From Williamsia sp. 1138 (GTDB taxonomy: Bacteria; Actinomycetota; Actinomycetes; Mycobacteriales; Mycobacteriaceae): a DNA stretch of 64,000 nt. Under the pieces are notes generated by a model. The model saw nothing but the letters and a program-made list of their open reading frames with translations. It had not been told where the DNA came from and ran no database searches. Each line of letters opens with the position of its first letter. The stretch's first letter is position 1. Below are positions 8,931 through 17,689 of this stretch, in pieces. The stretch spans positions 100,311 to 164,310 of the forward strand of contig NZ_MJEJ02000040.1 in assembly GCF_002095435.2 (NCBI RefSeq). The letters are read 5' to 3'. A program made the translations under genes and the position numbers.

Positions 8931-9692
8931 TCAGATGGGCAGTTTGCGGAAGATCGGCCGCGGGATGTGGCGCAGGATGATCATCACGAAGCGGAAGGGT
9001 CCCGGAGCCCAGACGAGCTCTTTGCCCTTGTCCGCCGACGCCACGGCGAGCTTGGCCACGTCTTCCTTGTTGACCGTCAGCGGCGCTTCTTTCACGTGCG
9101 CGGACAACCGGGTGCGGACCATGCCGGGGCGGATGACGAGAACGCGGATGTTGTATTCGCGCAGCGCTTCTCCGAGTCCGAGGTAGAAGCCGTCGAGGCC
9201 GGCCTTGGAGGATCCGTAGACAAAGTTGCTGCGGCGCACACGCTCGCCGGCCACCGAGCTCATCGCGATGATCTGGCCGTGGCCCTGCTCGCGCATCTTC
9301 TCGCCGAGGAGCACACCGACGGAGACCGCGGCGGTGTAGTTGATGTTGGCGGTGAACACGGCTTTGCGCTGGTCCTGCCACACCTCTTCGTCGACACCCT
9401 GGACGCCGAAGGCGACGATCGCGACGTCGATGTCGCCGCCGGCGAATGCCTGCGCGATCACCGCGGGGTGGGTGTCGGGTGCGAGGGCGTCGAAGTCGAT
9501 GCGCTCGACCGAGGAGGCACCTGCCGCCTTGATCGTCTCGACCGCGGCATCGCCGGCGGGGTCGCCGGGCACAGTGGCCAGGACCACCCGCATCGGGCCC
9601 TTCTTGAGGTACTCGGAGGTGATCGCGAGCCCGATCTCCGAGCTGCCACCGAGCACGAGGATCGACTTGGGTACGCCTACGGCGTTGATCAT
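8931..9692 (-). CDS. dprE2: Decaprenylphosphoryl-2-keto-ribose reductase DprE2
   Basis: This NADH-dependent short-chain dehydrogenase works with DprE1 to epimerise decaprenylphosphoryl-ribose to decaprenylphosphoryl-arabinose. The protein of 253 aa has a Rossmann motif GGSSEIG near the N-terminus, MSSVAGER, and the catalytic pair Y159/K163 in YGSSKAG. The start at 9692 (MINAVG) is preferred to longer in-frame possibilities because it matches the family and the extra upstream residues are low-complexity read-through. It lies 49 bp after dprE1 and 3 bp before aftA. Confidence 0.96.
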   Translation of the reverse strand: MINAVGVPKSILVLGGSSEIGLAITSEYLKKGPMRVVLATVPGDPAGDAAVETIKAAGASSVERIDFDALAPDTHPAVIAQAFAGGDIDVAIVAFGVQGVDEEVWQDQRKAVFTANINYTAAVSVGVLLGEKMREQGHGQIIAMSSVAGERVRRSNFVYGSSKAGLDGFYLGLGEALREYNIRVLVIRPGMVRTRLSAHVKEAPLTVNKEDVAKLAVASADKGKELVWAPGPFRFVMIILRHIPRPIFRKLPI

Positions 9693-9741
9693 GAATGTTC
9701 CTGTCGTTGAGATGAAGTCGGGTCGGCAGTCGAGCGCAGGC

Positions 9742-11163
9742 TCAGTCGAGTTCGAGCCGGCGCGCCATGTCGGAGATGAAGACCCCGGTGGGGTCGATCT
9801 TGCGGCGAGTGGCGATCCAGGAGTCGATCTGCGGGTACATCGCGTGGAAGTTCTGCGCGGAGGTGCGGGAATCCTTTGCGGTGTAGAGGCGTCCACCCAT
9901 CGCCATCACCCTGCGGTCGAGCTCGTTGAGGTACTCGCCGAGGCCGCGTTTGACGGGGAAGTCGAGACACACGTTCCAGCCACGGAACGGAAAGCTCAGT
10001 GGGGCTTGGTTTCCCTCGCCGAACAGCTTGATGACATTGAGGAAGCTCACGTGGCCGGACGCCTGGACATCGGCGATGATCTTCTTGAACTCGTCCTCGT
10101 TGCCGGTGGGCACGATGAACTGGTATTGGGTGAAACCACCGGTCCGGCCGTACGCCCGATTCCACTCTCCGAAAATGTCGAGGATGTGGTAGAACTGCGC
10201 CAAATTCTTGACCTGACCGGTCTTGTTCGACCCCATCCGGTAGTACGCCTCACCGACGATCGAGAAGTCGAACTTGTTGGCCAGGCCGTTGGGGAAGACG
10301 TCGGGGAACGTCACGAGTGGCTTGCCGTTGAACTTCAGCGGATCCTTGCGGAGCTTCGCGGGCAATTCGTCGAGACGCGCCAGGTTGCCGCGGCTGAACG
10401 AACCACGGCCGAGCTTCGGCGGCTTGCTGATCGAGTCGAACCACCCCGAGGCGTACTCGTAGCCGTCCTCGAAGCCATCTTCGAGGTGCAGTGCGATGGT
10501 CTCGTCGAGGCTGTTGGTGGTGGCGGTGTCTGCGATGAAGTAGGCGCTCTCGGTCCGCTTCATCTGCACCTTGGCGCGCAGGATGATGCCGGTGAGACCG
10601 ATCCCCGCGACGGTCGCCCAGAAAAGCTCGCCCGCGGGGTCGTCGGAGCTGCCACCGGGGGTGAGGGTCAGGATGCGGCCGTCGGCCACCAGCAGCGTGA
10701 TCTCGAGCACATGCTGGCCGAACGTGCCCGCGCTGTGGTGATTCTTGCCGTGGATGTCGTGGGCGATGGCACCGCCGATGGTGACCTGCCGGGTGCCCGG
10801 GAGCACCGGTACCCATAGTCCGAAGGGCAGGGCGACGGCCATGAGCTCGTCGAGGGAGACCCCGGCGTCCAGATCCACGACCCCGGTGGCGTCATCGATC
10901 GAGTGGATCCGTTTGAGCATCGTCATGTCGATGGTCAAACCGCCGATGTTCTGCGCGGACTCGTTGTAGGAGCGTCCCAGTCCGCGGGCGATGACGCCTC
11001 GGCGGAGGTAGGACGGCTTGTCGGCGTTTGCGTCCGCGACCTGCGCGAGCGCCTTGGCGATCACCTCGACATCGGGTGTCGCCAGCACGTGACCCTCGAT
11101 CGGCGTCGTTCGGCTCCAGCCGACGAGCTTGCGGGTTTCAATGGGCAATTCAGCGGTAGACAT
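9742..11163 (-). CDS. dprE1: Decaprenylphosphoryl-beta-D-ribose 2-oxidase DprE1
   Basis: This FAD enzyme of 473 aa oxidises decaprenylphosphoryl-ribose in the first step of arabinan precursor synthesis. It shows the VAO-type FAD domain ([19 protein letters not shown] with the covalently relevant His), the substrate domain, and YTAKDSR with the active-site Lys. The Cys attacked by benzothiazinone drugs is present (C399 here, in [10 protein letters not shown]387 in M. tuberculosis), so susceptibility is predicted. The ATG at 11163 gives the family N-terminus MSTAELP; an upstream in-frame extension is not credible. Confidence 0.97.
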   Translation of the reverse strand: MSTAELPIETRKLVGWSRTTPIEGHVLATPDVEVIAKALAQVADANADKPSYLRRGVIARGLGRSYNESAQNIGGLTIDMTMLKRIHSIDDATGVVDLDAGVSLDELMAVALPFGLWVPVLPGTRQVTIGGAIAHDIHGKNHHSAGTFGQHVLEITLLVADGRILTLTPGGSSDDPAGELFWATVAGIGLTGIILRAKVQMKRTESAYFIADTATTNSLDETIALHLEDGFEDGYEYASGWFDSISKPPKLGRGSFSRGNLARLDELPAKLRKDPLKFNGKPLVTFPDVFPNGLANKFDFSIVGEAYYRMGSNKTGQVKNLAQFYHILDIFGEWNRAYGRTGGFTQYQFIVPTGNEDEFKKIIADVQASGHVSFLNVIKLFGEGNQAPLSFPFRGWNVCLDFPVKRGLGEYLNELDRRVMAMGGRLYTAKDSRTSAQNFHAMYPQIDSWIATRRKIDPTGVFISDMARRLELD

Positions 11164-11184
11164 CGCAGCAGAGCCTACCGCTCC

Positions 11185-11217
11185 GGAGACGAAGCGAAGC
11201 GGAGCTCGACTTGGGTG
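11185..11217 (+). repeat. Dispersed repeat family B, copy 1
   Basis: The sequence begins GGAGACGAAGCGAAGC and continues with GGAGCTCGACTTGGGTG. It lies in the divergent promoter region between dprE1 and the SDR gene and matches copies near 25695, 44694 and 44730. Confidence 0.7.
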
Positions 11218-11254
11218 CTCGCGATATGACAACGAGCGGTGTAAGAATCCCCGT

Positions 11255-12052
11255 ATGACCTCACGATCTGTGTTCATCACCGGAGCGGCCGCCGGGATCG
11301 GCCGCCACACTGCCCTGACCTTCGCGCGCAAGGGCTACTCCATCGGCGCCTACGACATCGACGAGGCGGGGCTGGCCACCCTGGCCGAGGAGGTGAAGGG
11401 TCTGGGTGCCCAGATCGTCACCGGCCATCTCGACGTCACCGATGCCGAGGAGTTCACCACCCGTCTGGACGAGTTCGCCGCGGCGGGTGGCGGCCGGCTC
11501 GACGTGTTGATCAACAACGCGGGCATCCTGCTGGCCGGCGCCTTCGAAGAGATCCCGCTGGCGACCCAGCACAAACAGATCGACATCAACATCAAGGGCG
11601 TCACGAATGGCTGCCACAGCGCGTACCGCCACCTGAAAGCAACGCCGGGCTCGGTGGTCGTCAACATCGCGTCTGCCTCGGCGATCTACGGGCAGGCAGA
11701 GCTGGCCAGTTACAGCGCCACCAAGTTCTACGTGCGCGGGCTCACCGAGGCACTCGACATCGAGTGGGGCCCGCAGGGGATCCGGGTCGTGGCGATGTGG
11801 CCGCTGTTCGTCCAGACGGCGATGACGGCGAACGTCTCCACCGGCACCACCAATTCACTCGGCATCAAGCTCGGGCCGCAGGATGTGGCCGACGCGATCG
11901 TGGCCGCGGTCGAGGAGAGCAAGGTCGACAAGCTCATCCACCGGGTCCACTACGCCGTCGGTAATCAGACGCGGGCGATGTCGCTGGGAGCGCGGTTCTC
12001 GCCTGCGTGGCTGACCAGGGTGGTCAACAAGAAGCTCGCACAGCCGCACTGA
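11255..12052 (+). CDS. Short-chain dehydrogenase/reductase (SDR)
   Basis: This classical SDR of 265 aa would oxidise or reduce an unknown alcohol/ketone with NAD(P). The cofactor motif is TGAAAGIG near residue 9, with NNAG at about 88 and the catalytic YSATK (Y153/K157) preceded by Ser residues of IASASAIYG. The Asp in AYDID after strand 2 suggests NAD rather than NADP. The start at 11255 (MTSRSV) is chosen at the beginning of the Rossmann strand. It is divergent from dprE1 and ends 7 bp before the convergent FAD enzyme. Confidence 0.88.
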   Translation: MTSRSVFITGAAAGIGRHTALTFARKGYSIGAYDIDEAGLATLAEEVKGLGAQIVTGHLDVTDAEEFTTRLDEFAAAGGGRLDVLINNAGILLAGAFEEIPLATQHKQIDINIKGVTNGCHSAYRHLKATPGSVVVNIASASAIYGQAELASYSATKFYVRGLTEALDIEWGPQGIRVVAMWPLFVQTAMTANVSTGTTNSLGIKLGPQDVADAIVAAVEESKVDKLIHRVHYAVGNQTRAMSLGARFSPAWLTRVVNKKLAQPH

Positions 12053-12059
12053 CAGGCAA

Positions 12060-13604
12060 TCACTCCGCGAGCACGGCCGATGCGGCGTTGTGGCCAGGGA
12101 TGCCGCTGACCCCGCCGCCTCGCCGTGCTCCGGCGCCCGCGATCAGCAGCCTCGGATGCCGGGTCTCGACACCCCAGGTGCCGACCTCGGCCGCGGTCTC
12201 TGCCCAGGGCCACTGGAGCGGCCGGTGGAAGATGTTCCCGCCGGGCAGTCCCACGGAGTCCTGGAGTTCGAGCGGTGATTTCGCCTCGATGCAGGGGGCG
12301 CCCGTCGAATCGGTCGCGATGACATCCGAGATGGGTTCGGCAAGCACGGAATCGAGCGCTGCGAGGGTCGCTGCGACTGCTTCGTCCTTGGCTCCTGGCC
12401 GGCTGAAGACGCCGGGCGGCATGTGCAGGCCGAAAAGGGTGAGGGTGTGCATGCCGGTGAGTTCTGGGCCGAGAATGCTGGGGTCGGAGAGGGTGTGGCA
12501 GTAGATCTCGCTGGGTGGCAGCGACGGGATCTGCCCGCGTGCGGCGTCCTGATACGCCTGCGCGAGTGCCCCGAAGCCCTCGTGGATGTGGAACGTGCCC
12601 GAGAATGCGACCTCCCGCGGCGTCGCCGTGTCGCGTAGTCGGGGGAGCCTGCGCAGCAACAGGTTGATCTTGAGCTGCGCTCCTTCGGGCGCGGGGCCGG
12701 TGCCGAGCGGCTCCTCGAGGAGTTCATCGAGAACGGCTGGGGCGCAAGCGCCCAGAATGTAGTCGGCGGCTGCGGCCCCGCCCCGCCACGCGACGCGGCC
12801 CGTTTCGGGGTCGATGTCCGTGACCTCGACCCCGGTGCGGATCTCGGCGCCTGCCGCCACTGCCGCGGCTGCGAGAGCCCCGGACACCGCGCCCATCCCG
12901 CCGACCGGTACGTCCCAGTCCCCGGTGCCGCCCCCGATCAGGTGGTAGAGCAGGCAGATGTTCTGGCGCAGCGACGTCTCGTGCATGTCCGCGAAGGTCC
13001 CGATCAAGCCGTCGGTGGCCACGATTCCGCGCACGGTGTCGTCGGCGAAGGTGTCGGCGATGATCTCTCCTGCCGGCCTCGTCGTCAGCTGCTTCCACAG
13101 ATCCATGGCGCCGTCATCACCTCCGGCGATGGACGCCATCTCCTCGGCACCGAGAAGTGGCTCCAGCATGGTCGGGAAGACGCCTTCGGCGATCGTCGTC
13201 ATGGAAGCGTAGAACCTCTGCCAGGCAGTGAAGTCCGAATCAGATCCTGTCGCGGCGTGAAAAGACGCCGCGGTCGCGGAGTCATCGGCGGTGTCGACGA
13301 GCAGCCCGCGCGTGGGATCTCCCGGGAGTGGGGTGTACGAGGAATACCGGCGCCGGATCAGGGTGATGTCGAGGCCGAGATCGGTGATGATCTGACGTGG
13401 CATCAGGGATACGAGGTACGAGTACCGCGACAGGCGGGCGTCCATGCCGGGAAACGGCCTCGCCGACACCGTCGCGCCCCCGAGATGATCGGACCGCTCC
13501 AGCACCAGCACCCTGCGACCTGCTTGTGCCAGATAGGCCGCGGCGGTCAGCCCGTTGTGGCCCGCGCCGATCACGATGTCGTCATAGGACTGCATGGTGA
13601 TCAT
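12060..13604 (-). CDS. FAD-dependent oxidoreductase, phytoene-desaturase/CrtO-like
   Basis: The protein of 514 aa has the FAD dinucleotide motif VIGAGHNGLTAAAYLA and the ERSDHLGGATVSA segment at its start. It also has the C-terminal FAD-closing motif (LLIAGAGARRGGGVSGIPG). This combination marks the NAD(P)/FAD-dependent desaturase/isomerase group that includes CrtI/CrtO and RetSat-like enzymes. No carotenoid genes are nearby, so the substrate is unknown. The start is uncertain between 13604 and the ATG at 13595. A palindrome between this gene and its divergent neighbour could be an operator for both. Confidence 0.85.
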   Translation of the reverse strand: MITMQSYDDIVIGAGHNGLTAAAYLAQAGRRVLVLERSDHLGGATVSARPFPGMDARLSRYSYLVSLMPRQIITDLGLDITLIRRRYSSYTPLPGDPTRGLLVDTADDSATAASFHAATGSDSDFTAWQRFYASMTTIAEGVFPTMLEPLLGAEEMASIAGGDDGAMDLWKQLTTRPAGEIIADTFADDTVRGIVATDGLIGTFADMHETSLRQNICLLYHLIGGGTGDWDVPVGGMGAVSGALAAAAVAAGAEIRTGVEVTDIDPETGRVAWRGGAAAADYILGACAPAVLDELLEEPLGTGPAPEGAQLKINLLLRRLPRLRDTATPREVAFSGTFHIHEGFGALAQAYQDAARGQIPSLPPSEIYCHTLSDPSILGPELTGMHTLTLFGLHMPPGVFSRPGAKDEAVAATLAALDSVLAEPISDVIATDSTGAPCIEAKSPLELQDSVGLPGGNIFHRPLQWPWAETAAEVGTWGVETRHPRLLIAGAGARRGGGVSGIPGHNAASAVLAE

Positions 13605-13692
13605 GATGCCGTCAACGGTGGCTCGATGGATCGGGTCCTGGCGGCAACGGCGATGTGGGGGCTCCGATGTCGCGATGTTCATTCTTATTCTG

Positions 13693-13716
13693 GTGACGTT
13701 TATTTACGAACGTCAC
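13693..13716. promoter_or_regulatory. Inverted repeat, candidate operator
   Basis: A perfect 8-bp inverted repeat GTGACGTT-N8-AACGTCAC lies in the AT-rich divergent gap between the FAD oxidoreductase and the DUF4259 gene. Its size and symmetry suit a TetR- or MarR-type dimer; no cognate regulator is adjacent. Confidence 0.5.
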
Positions 13717-13780
13717 GTTCATTTATTGCGGTGGCGTATCGTATTCATGAATGCATTGTGTCGATAAGGAGGATTGCCGA

Positions 13781-14218
13781 ATGAGTACCTGGGGATTCGG
13801 GGCCTTCGACAACGATGACGCTGCCCGATGGGCCGCAGAGTTCGACGCATCCTCTTCTGCCGAGCGCGCGAACGTGGTGCGGGCGGCACTGCACACCGTC
13901 GTGGAGCATGATCGCACCGCCGACCAATTCGCGGCCATCGCGGCGGCGACGACGGTGGCGTCCAGTCTGCCGGGTGGGCCCCTGCTGGCCCCCGGCTATG
14001 GTCCGAATCCGCAGCTGATCGAGAACATGCACGTGGCCGATGACCTGCCTGAGCTGGCAGTTCGCGCACTGAACCGGGTCAGGGTCGCGGAGTCGGGGTG
14101 GTCGGGTCTGTGGGATCGGGCAGGGGCACTCGACGACGCGATCGCGGTGATCGATGCCATCGTCGACGAACTCGAGCTGCGGACGACACTGCCGGAGTAC
14201 GCCGCGCTCAGTGCGTGA
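13781..14218 (+). CDS. DUF4259 family protein
   Basis: The small soluble protein of 145 aa opens with the DUF4259 signature STWGFGAFDNDDAARWAAEF. The family is widespread in bacteria and has no known function. The start is firm: AAGGAGG lies 8 nt upstream of the ATG at 13781. The rest is mostly helical, with acidic and Ala-rich stretches. It stands alone, divergent from the FAD enzyme and convergent with the following F420 enzyme. Confidence 0.88.
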   Translation: MSTWGFGAFDNDDAARWAAEFDASSSAERANVVRAALHTVVEHDRTADQFAAIAAATTVASSLPGGPLLAPGYGPNPQLIENMHVADDLPELAVRALNRVRVAESGWSGLWDRAGALDDAIAVIDAIVDELELRTTLPEYAALSA

Positions 14219-14315
14219 CCGCGCACGCGGAAGATCGACGTCTCGGACTTTGTGGATCAGTGCGTGAGATAGTTTCGTGATATGCGGCGCGGCAGCCCCG
14301 AATGCGTAGCCTGGG

Positions 14316-15278
14316 TCACAGAGCGCGCAATTTATCAAGTAGCGGTTCGGCGGCCTTGGCCAGGAATTCTTCCTGACTGTCGCCGCCGATTTGAACCAGC
14401 GCGACGTCGGTGAAGCCGGCATCGAGAAAAGGCCGCACGTTCTCGGCCAGTTCGTCGAGGTCGGGTCCGCAGGCGATCGACGACTCCACGTCTTCTGGGC
14501 GGACGAACTGCGTAGCCCCGGCGAATGATGCCGTCGTCGGCAGGTCCGCGTTGACCGACCAGCCCCCGGCGAACCAGCGGAACTGATCGTGCGCGCGAGC
14601 GACCGCCGTCTTCTTGTCGGTGTCCCAGCAGATCGGGATCTGGCCGATCTTTCGCGAGGGACCCTCGTGATGGTCATCCCAGAGTGAGACCAGTGAACCC
14701 TTCGGATCGGTGGCGATCAGATGATCGGCCAACGGTGCGAGTTGCTTGACGGACTTGTCGCCCGACACCGCGATACCGATCGGGACCCCTCCGTCCGGCA
14801 GGTCCCAGATGCGAGATGAGTCGACGCGAAAGTGGTTGCCGCTGTACGTGACCAGATCCCCCGAGTGCAGAGCCCGGATGATCTCGACCGCCTCGACGAA
14901 CATGTCGTGGCGTTCGTCCACCGAGGGCCACCCCTGACCGACGGTGTGCTCGTTCAGGTTTTCTCCCGACCCGAGGCCGAGGATGAAGCGGCCGTCCGCG
15001 AGGAGTTGTACGGTCGCTGCCTTCTGGGCGACCACCGCGGGGTGGTACCGGATGGTCGGTGCGGTCACATATGTCGCGAGTTCGACCCGCTCGGTGGCAT
15101 GGGCAACCGCGCCGAGCACACTCCAGGCGTACGGGGCGTGGCCTTGGGACACCAGCCACGGCGAGTAGTGGTCACTCATCACCTCGAAATCGAAGCCGGA
15201 CTTCTCGGCGGCCGTGGCGTAACGGACCAGATCCTTGGGCCCGCTCTGTTCCGTCATCAATGTGTATCCGAAGCGCAT
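14316..15278 (-). CDS. LLM-class F420-dependent oxidoreductase, G6PDH-like subfamily
   Basis: This TIM-barrel protein of 320 aa from the luciferase-like group uses cofactor F420, which this lineage makes. It begins MRFGYTLMTEQ and carries SDHYSPW, TYVTAPTIRYHPAVVAQ and GLGSGENLNEH, all typical of the F420-dependent glucose-6-phosphate-dehydrogenase-like branch (TIGR03557 type). The actual substrate is unknown. The start at 15278 is chosen because residues upstream in frame are not family-like. It is divergent from the WS/DGAT gene, with a 146-bp gap that must hold both promoters. Confidence 0.9.
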   Translation of the reverse strand: MRFGYTLMTEQSGPKDLVRYATAAEKSGFDFEVMSDHYSPWLVSQGHAPYAWSVLGAVAHATERVELATYVTAPTIRYHPAVVAQKAATVQLLADGRFILGLGSGENLNEHTVGQGWPSVDERHDMFVEAVEIIRALHSGDLVTYSGNHFRVDSSRIWDLPDGGVPIGIAVSGDKSVKQLAPLADHLIATDPKGSLVSLWDDHHEGPSRKIGQIPICWDTDKKTAVARAHDQFRWFAGGWSVNADLPTTASFAGATQFVRPEDVESSIACGPDLDELAENVRPFLDAGFTDVALVQIGGDSQEEFLAKAAEPLLDKLRAL

Positions 15279-15424
15279 GTCCGGTGGAGTTCCCCGTCGG
15301 TGCCCACCCAAACCATCCGAATCCGAGGCCACCCGGCCACCGCGGGGCAAAGCTTGTAACGTGTGTCACATTGCTTCGAGACACGGGCATCCCTGCACCG
15401 ACCGAGAACCCCACAGGAGTGCGC

Positions 15425-16807
15425 ATGCCGTATATGCCGATCACCGAATCGATGTTCTTGCTGGCTGAATCGCGTGAGCATCCGATGCATGTCGGGGGAC
15501 TCCAACTGTTCGAGCCGGCGGAGGGCTCGGACGATCTCGGTGAGCAGATGTTCGAGGCGTTCCAGGCACAGACCGATGTGCACAAGCTCTTCCGGAAACG
15601 ACCCGCGTCGCCCGTGGGGTTGATGGGCACCGTGCGGTGGAGTTACGACTCCGACGTCGACTTCGAGTACCACGTGCGACGTACGGTGCTGCCGCGACCC
15701 GGCCGGGTCAGGGAACTGCTCCGCTATGTCTCCGCGAACCACGGCGCGATGCTGGACCGGCATCGACCCATGTGGGAGCTCCACCTCATCGAGGGGCTGG
15801 CCGACGGTCGCATCGCGCTGTACACGAAGATCCACCACTCGCTGGTTGACGGGGTGTCTGCGCTGAAGCTGCTCGAGAAGACCCTGTCCCCGGACGCTGC
15901 GGCGCGATCCGGCCGCGCCCCTTGGGATCCCGAGCTGTTCATCAGGCGCCCCAGGCTGGAGTCCGAAGCCGACGAGGTGTCGCGGAGCATCCTCTCCGAG
16001 GGCTGGAAGATCGCCGGCGAGCTTGCCGGTTTTGCTCCCGCCACCGCCCGGGTCGGGATCCGGGCCGTGCGTGACCACAATCTGAAACTGCCGCTGCAAG
16101 CGCCACGCACCATGTTCAACGTGCCGATCGGCGGGGCCCGCCGCTTTGCCGCGGAGCAGTGGTCGGTGACGCGATTGAAGGCGGTCGCCGCAGGACTCGA
16201 CATCACGATGAACGACGTGGTGATGGCGATGTGCGCGGGTGCGCTGCGGTCTTACCTCATCGATCAGAATGCGCTGCCGGAGCAGCCGTTGATCGCGATG
16301 ATGCCGGTGTCGATGCACGCCAAGGACAGCGATTCGTCCGAGGGCAACGCAGTGACCGCGATCCTGGCGAATCTGGCCACAGATCAGCCAGACCCCGAAC
16401 GCAGACTGGCAACGCTCGTCGATTCGACGCGATCGAGTAAACAGGTCATCCGCGAACTCAGCCCGTTGCAGGCGCTCGGCTTCGGTGCCATGGTCGCGGC
16501 ACCGCTGGCGCTGTCGACGGTGCCGGGGTTCGTCCGCTACACCCCACCACCGTTCAACGTCATCATCTCCAATGTTCCTGGCCCGCAGAAAGACATGTAC
16601 TGGAACGGCGCCAAACTCGACGGCGTGTATCCCGCATCGATCGCGTTGGACGGTCAGGCGCTGAACATCACTGTCGCCACCAACGGAGACATGGTGAACT
16701 TCGGGCTCACCGGTGCTCGTGCCGAGGTGCCGAGCCTGCAGCGACTGCTGACCCACCTCGACACCGCCCTCGAGGAGCTCGAAAAGCTTTGCGACATCGG
16801 GGCCTAA
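15425..16807 (+). CDS. Wax ester synthase/diacylglycerol acyltransferase (WS/DGAT)
   Basis: The protein of 460 aa makes triacylglycerol or wax ester from acyl-CoA, a storage function common in mycolic-acid bacteria. The catalytic HHxxxDG is present as KIHHSLVDG near residue 140. The N-terminal MPITESMFLLAE and the C-terminal domain with NVIISNVPGP are both diagnostic. The length fits full-length enzymes, with no gap. The ATG at 15425 starts the conserved N-terminus. Confidence 0.95.
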   Translation: MPYMPITESMFLLAESREHPMHVGGLQLFEPAEGSDDLGEQMFEAFQAQTDVHKLFRKRPASPVGLMGTVRWSYDSDVDFEYHVRRTVLPRPGRVRELLRYVSANHGAMLDRHRPMWELHLIEGLADGRIALYTKIHHSLVDGVSALKLLEKTLSPDAAARSGRAPWDPELFIRRPRLESEADEVSRSILSEGWKIAGELAGFAPATARVGIRAVRDHNLKLPLQAPRTMFNVPIGGARRFAAEQWSVTRLKAVAAGLDITMNDVVMAMCAGALRSYLIDQNALPEQPLIAMMPVSMHAKDSDSSEGNAVTAILANLATDQPDPERRLATLVDSTRSSKQVIRELSPLQALGFGAMVAAPLALSTVPGFVRYTPPPFNVIISNVPGPQKDMYWNGAKLDGVYPASIALDGQALNITVATNGDMVNFGLTGARAEVPSLQRLLTHLDTALEELEKLCDIGA

Positions 16808-16870
16808 CCGGACGCTGTCTGACTCGAACGTGCACGATGGGGGACGTTCGAGTACCAACGAGAGGACTTC

Positions 16871-17689
16871 ATGGCCACCCCGACCATCTCCGCTTTCCTC
16901 GACGCCCTGAGTTCAGGTGATCTCGAGGTCATCGACCTGACCACCCCGCTCAGTGCCGACACCCCGGCGTTGCGGTTGCCCGAGCCCTTCGTCAACCTCA
17001 TCGACTTCAGCCTGGAAGAGGTGAGCGCCTACAACGAACCCGGTCCGTTCTGGCGCCACAACAACATCCACACCGGCGAGCACATCGGCACCCACATCGA
17101 CGCACCGGTCCACTGGATCACGGGCCGCGACGGCGACGACGTCTCGCAGATCCCCGTCTCGCGGCTCATCGGCCCGGCGGCAGTCCTCGACCTCACCGAG
17201 AAGGTGGCCGCCGACCCCGACTACCTCCTCACCGTTGCCGACGTCGAGGAATGGGAGAACAGTTTCGGACCTCTCGCCGTCGGCGCCTGGCTGCTGCTGC
17301 GAACCGGATGGGAATCGCGCGGCCATTCGCAGGACGCGTTCCTGGGCATCGACGACACCGGCTCGCACACCCCCGGCGTCGCCGTCGAGTGCGCCGAGTG
17401 GCTGGCAGGCCGACGCGAGGTCACCGGCCTCGGCGTCGAGACCGTCGGCGTCGATGCGGGATTGGCGGGTGGTTTCGACCCCGCCTTTCCGGTGCACAAC
17501 TACTTCCTCGGCAACGACAAGTACGGGCTCACCTCACTGCGCAATCTCGGCCGACTGCCTGCCACCGGCGCGATGATCGTGGTGAGCCCGCTCCCCATCG
17601 TCGGCGGCACAGGAAGTCCGTCGCGGGTGCTCGCGATCGTCGACAGCGCGCCGCCCGAAGAGATCGGCGCCGACCAGGCCGGGGTGTGA
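16871..17689 (+). CDS. Cyclase-family metal hydrolase (isatin hydrolase/kynurenine formamidase-like)
   Basis: The protein of 272 aa has the family's metal motif HxGTHxDxPxH, seen as HIGTHIDAPVHW near residue 77, plus NNIHTGEH. Members are Mn/Zn hydrolases that open cyclic amides or formamides, such as isatin or N-formylkynurenine. Its stop codon overlaps the GTG start of the downstream TPP enzyme (GTGA), so the two are co-translated. Cyclase plus TPP decarboxylase recalls isatin-to-anthranilate chemistry, but no other indole gene is nearby, so the substrate is inferred only. Confidence 0.85.
   Translation: MATPTISAFLDALSSGDLEVIDLTTPLSADTPALRLPEPFVNLIDFSLEEVSAYNEPGPFWRHNNIHTGEHIGTHIDAPVHWITGRDGDDVSQIPVSRLIGPAAVLDLTEKVAADPDYLLTVADVEEWENSFGPLAVGAWLLLRTGWESRGHSQDAFLGIDDTGSHTPGVAVECAEWLAGRREVTGLGVETVGVDAGLAGGFDPAFPVHNYFLGNDKYGLTSLRNLGRLPATGAMIVVSPLPIVGGTGSPSRVLAIVDSAPPEEIGADQAGV

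Noticed and set aside
15257..16858. Open frame of 533 codons on the minus strand opposite the WS/DGAT gene
   Set aside because: The plus strand has the intact HHSLVDG enzyme. The antisense product is Arg/His-rich with no motif.
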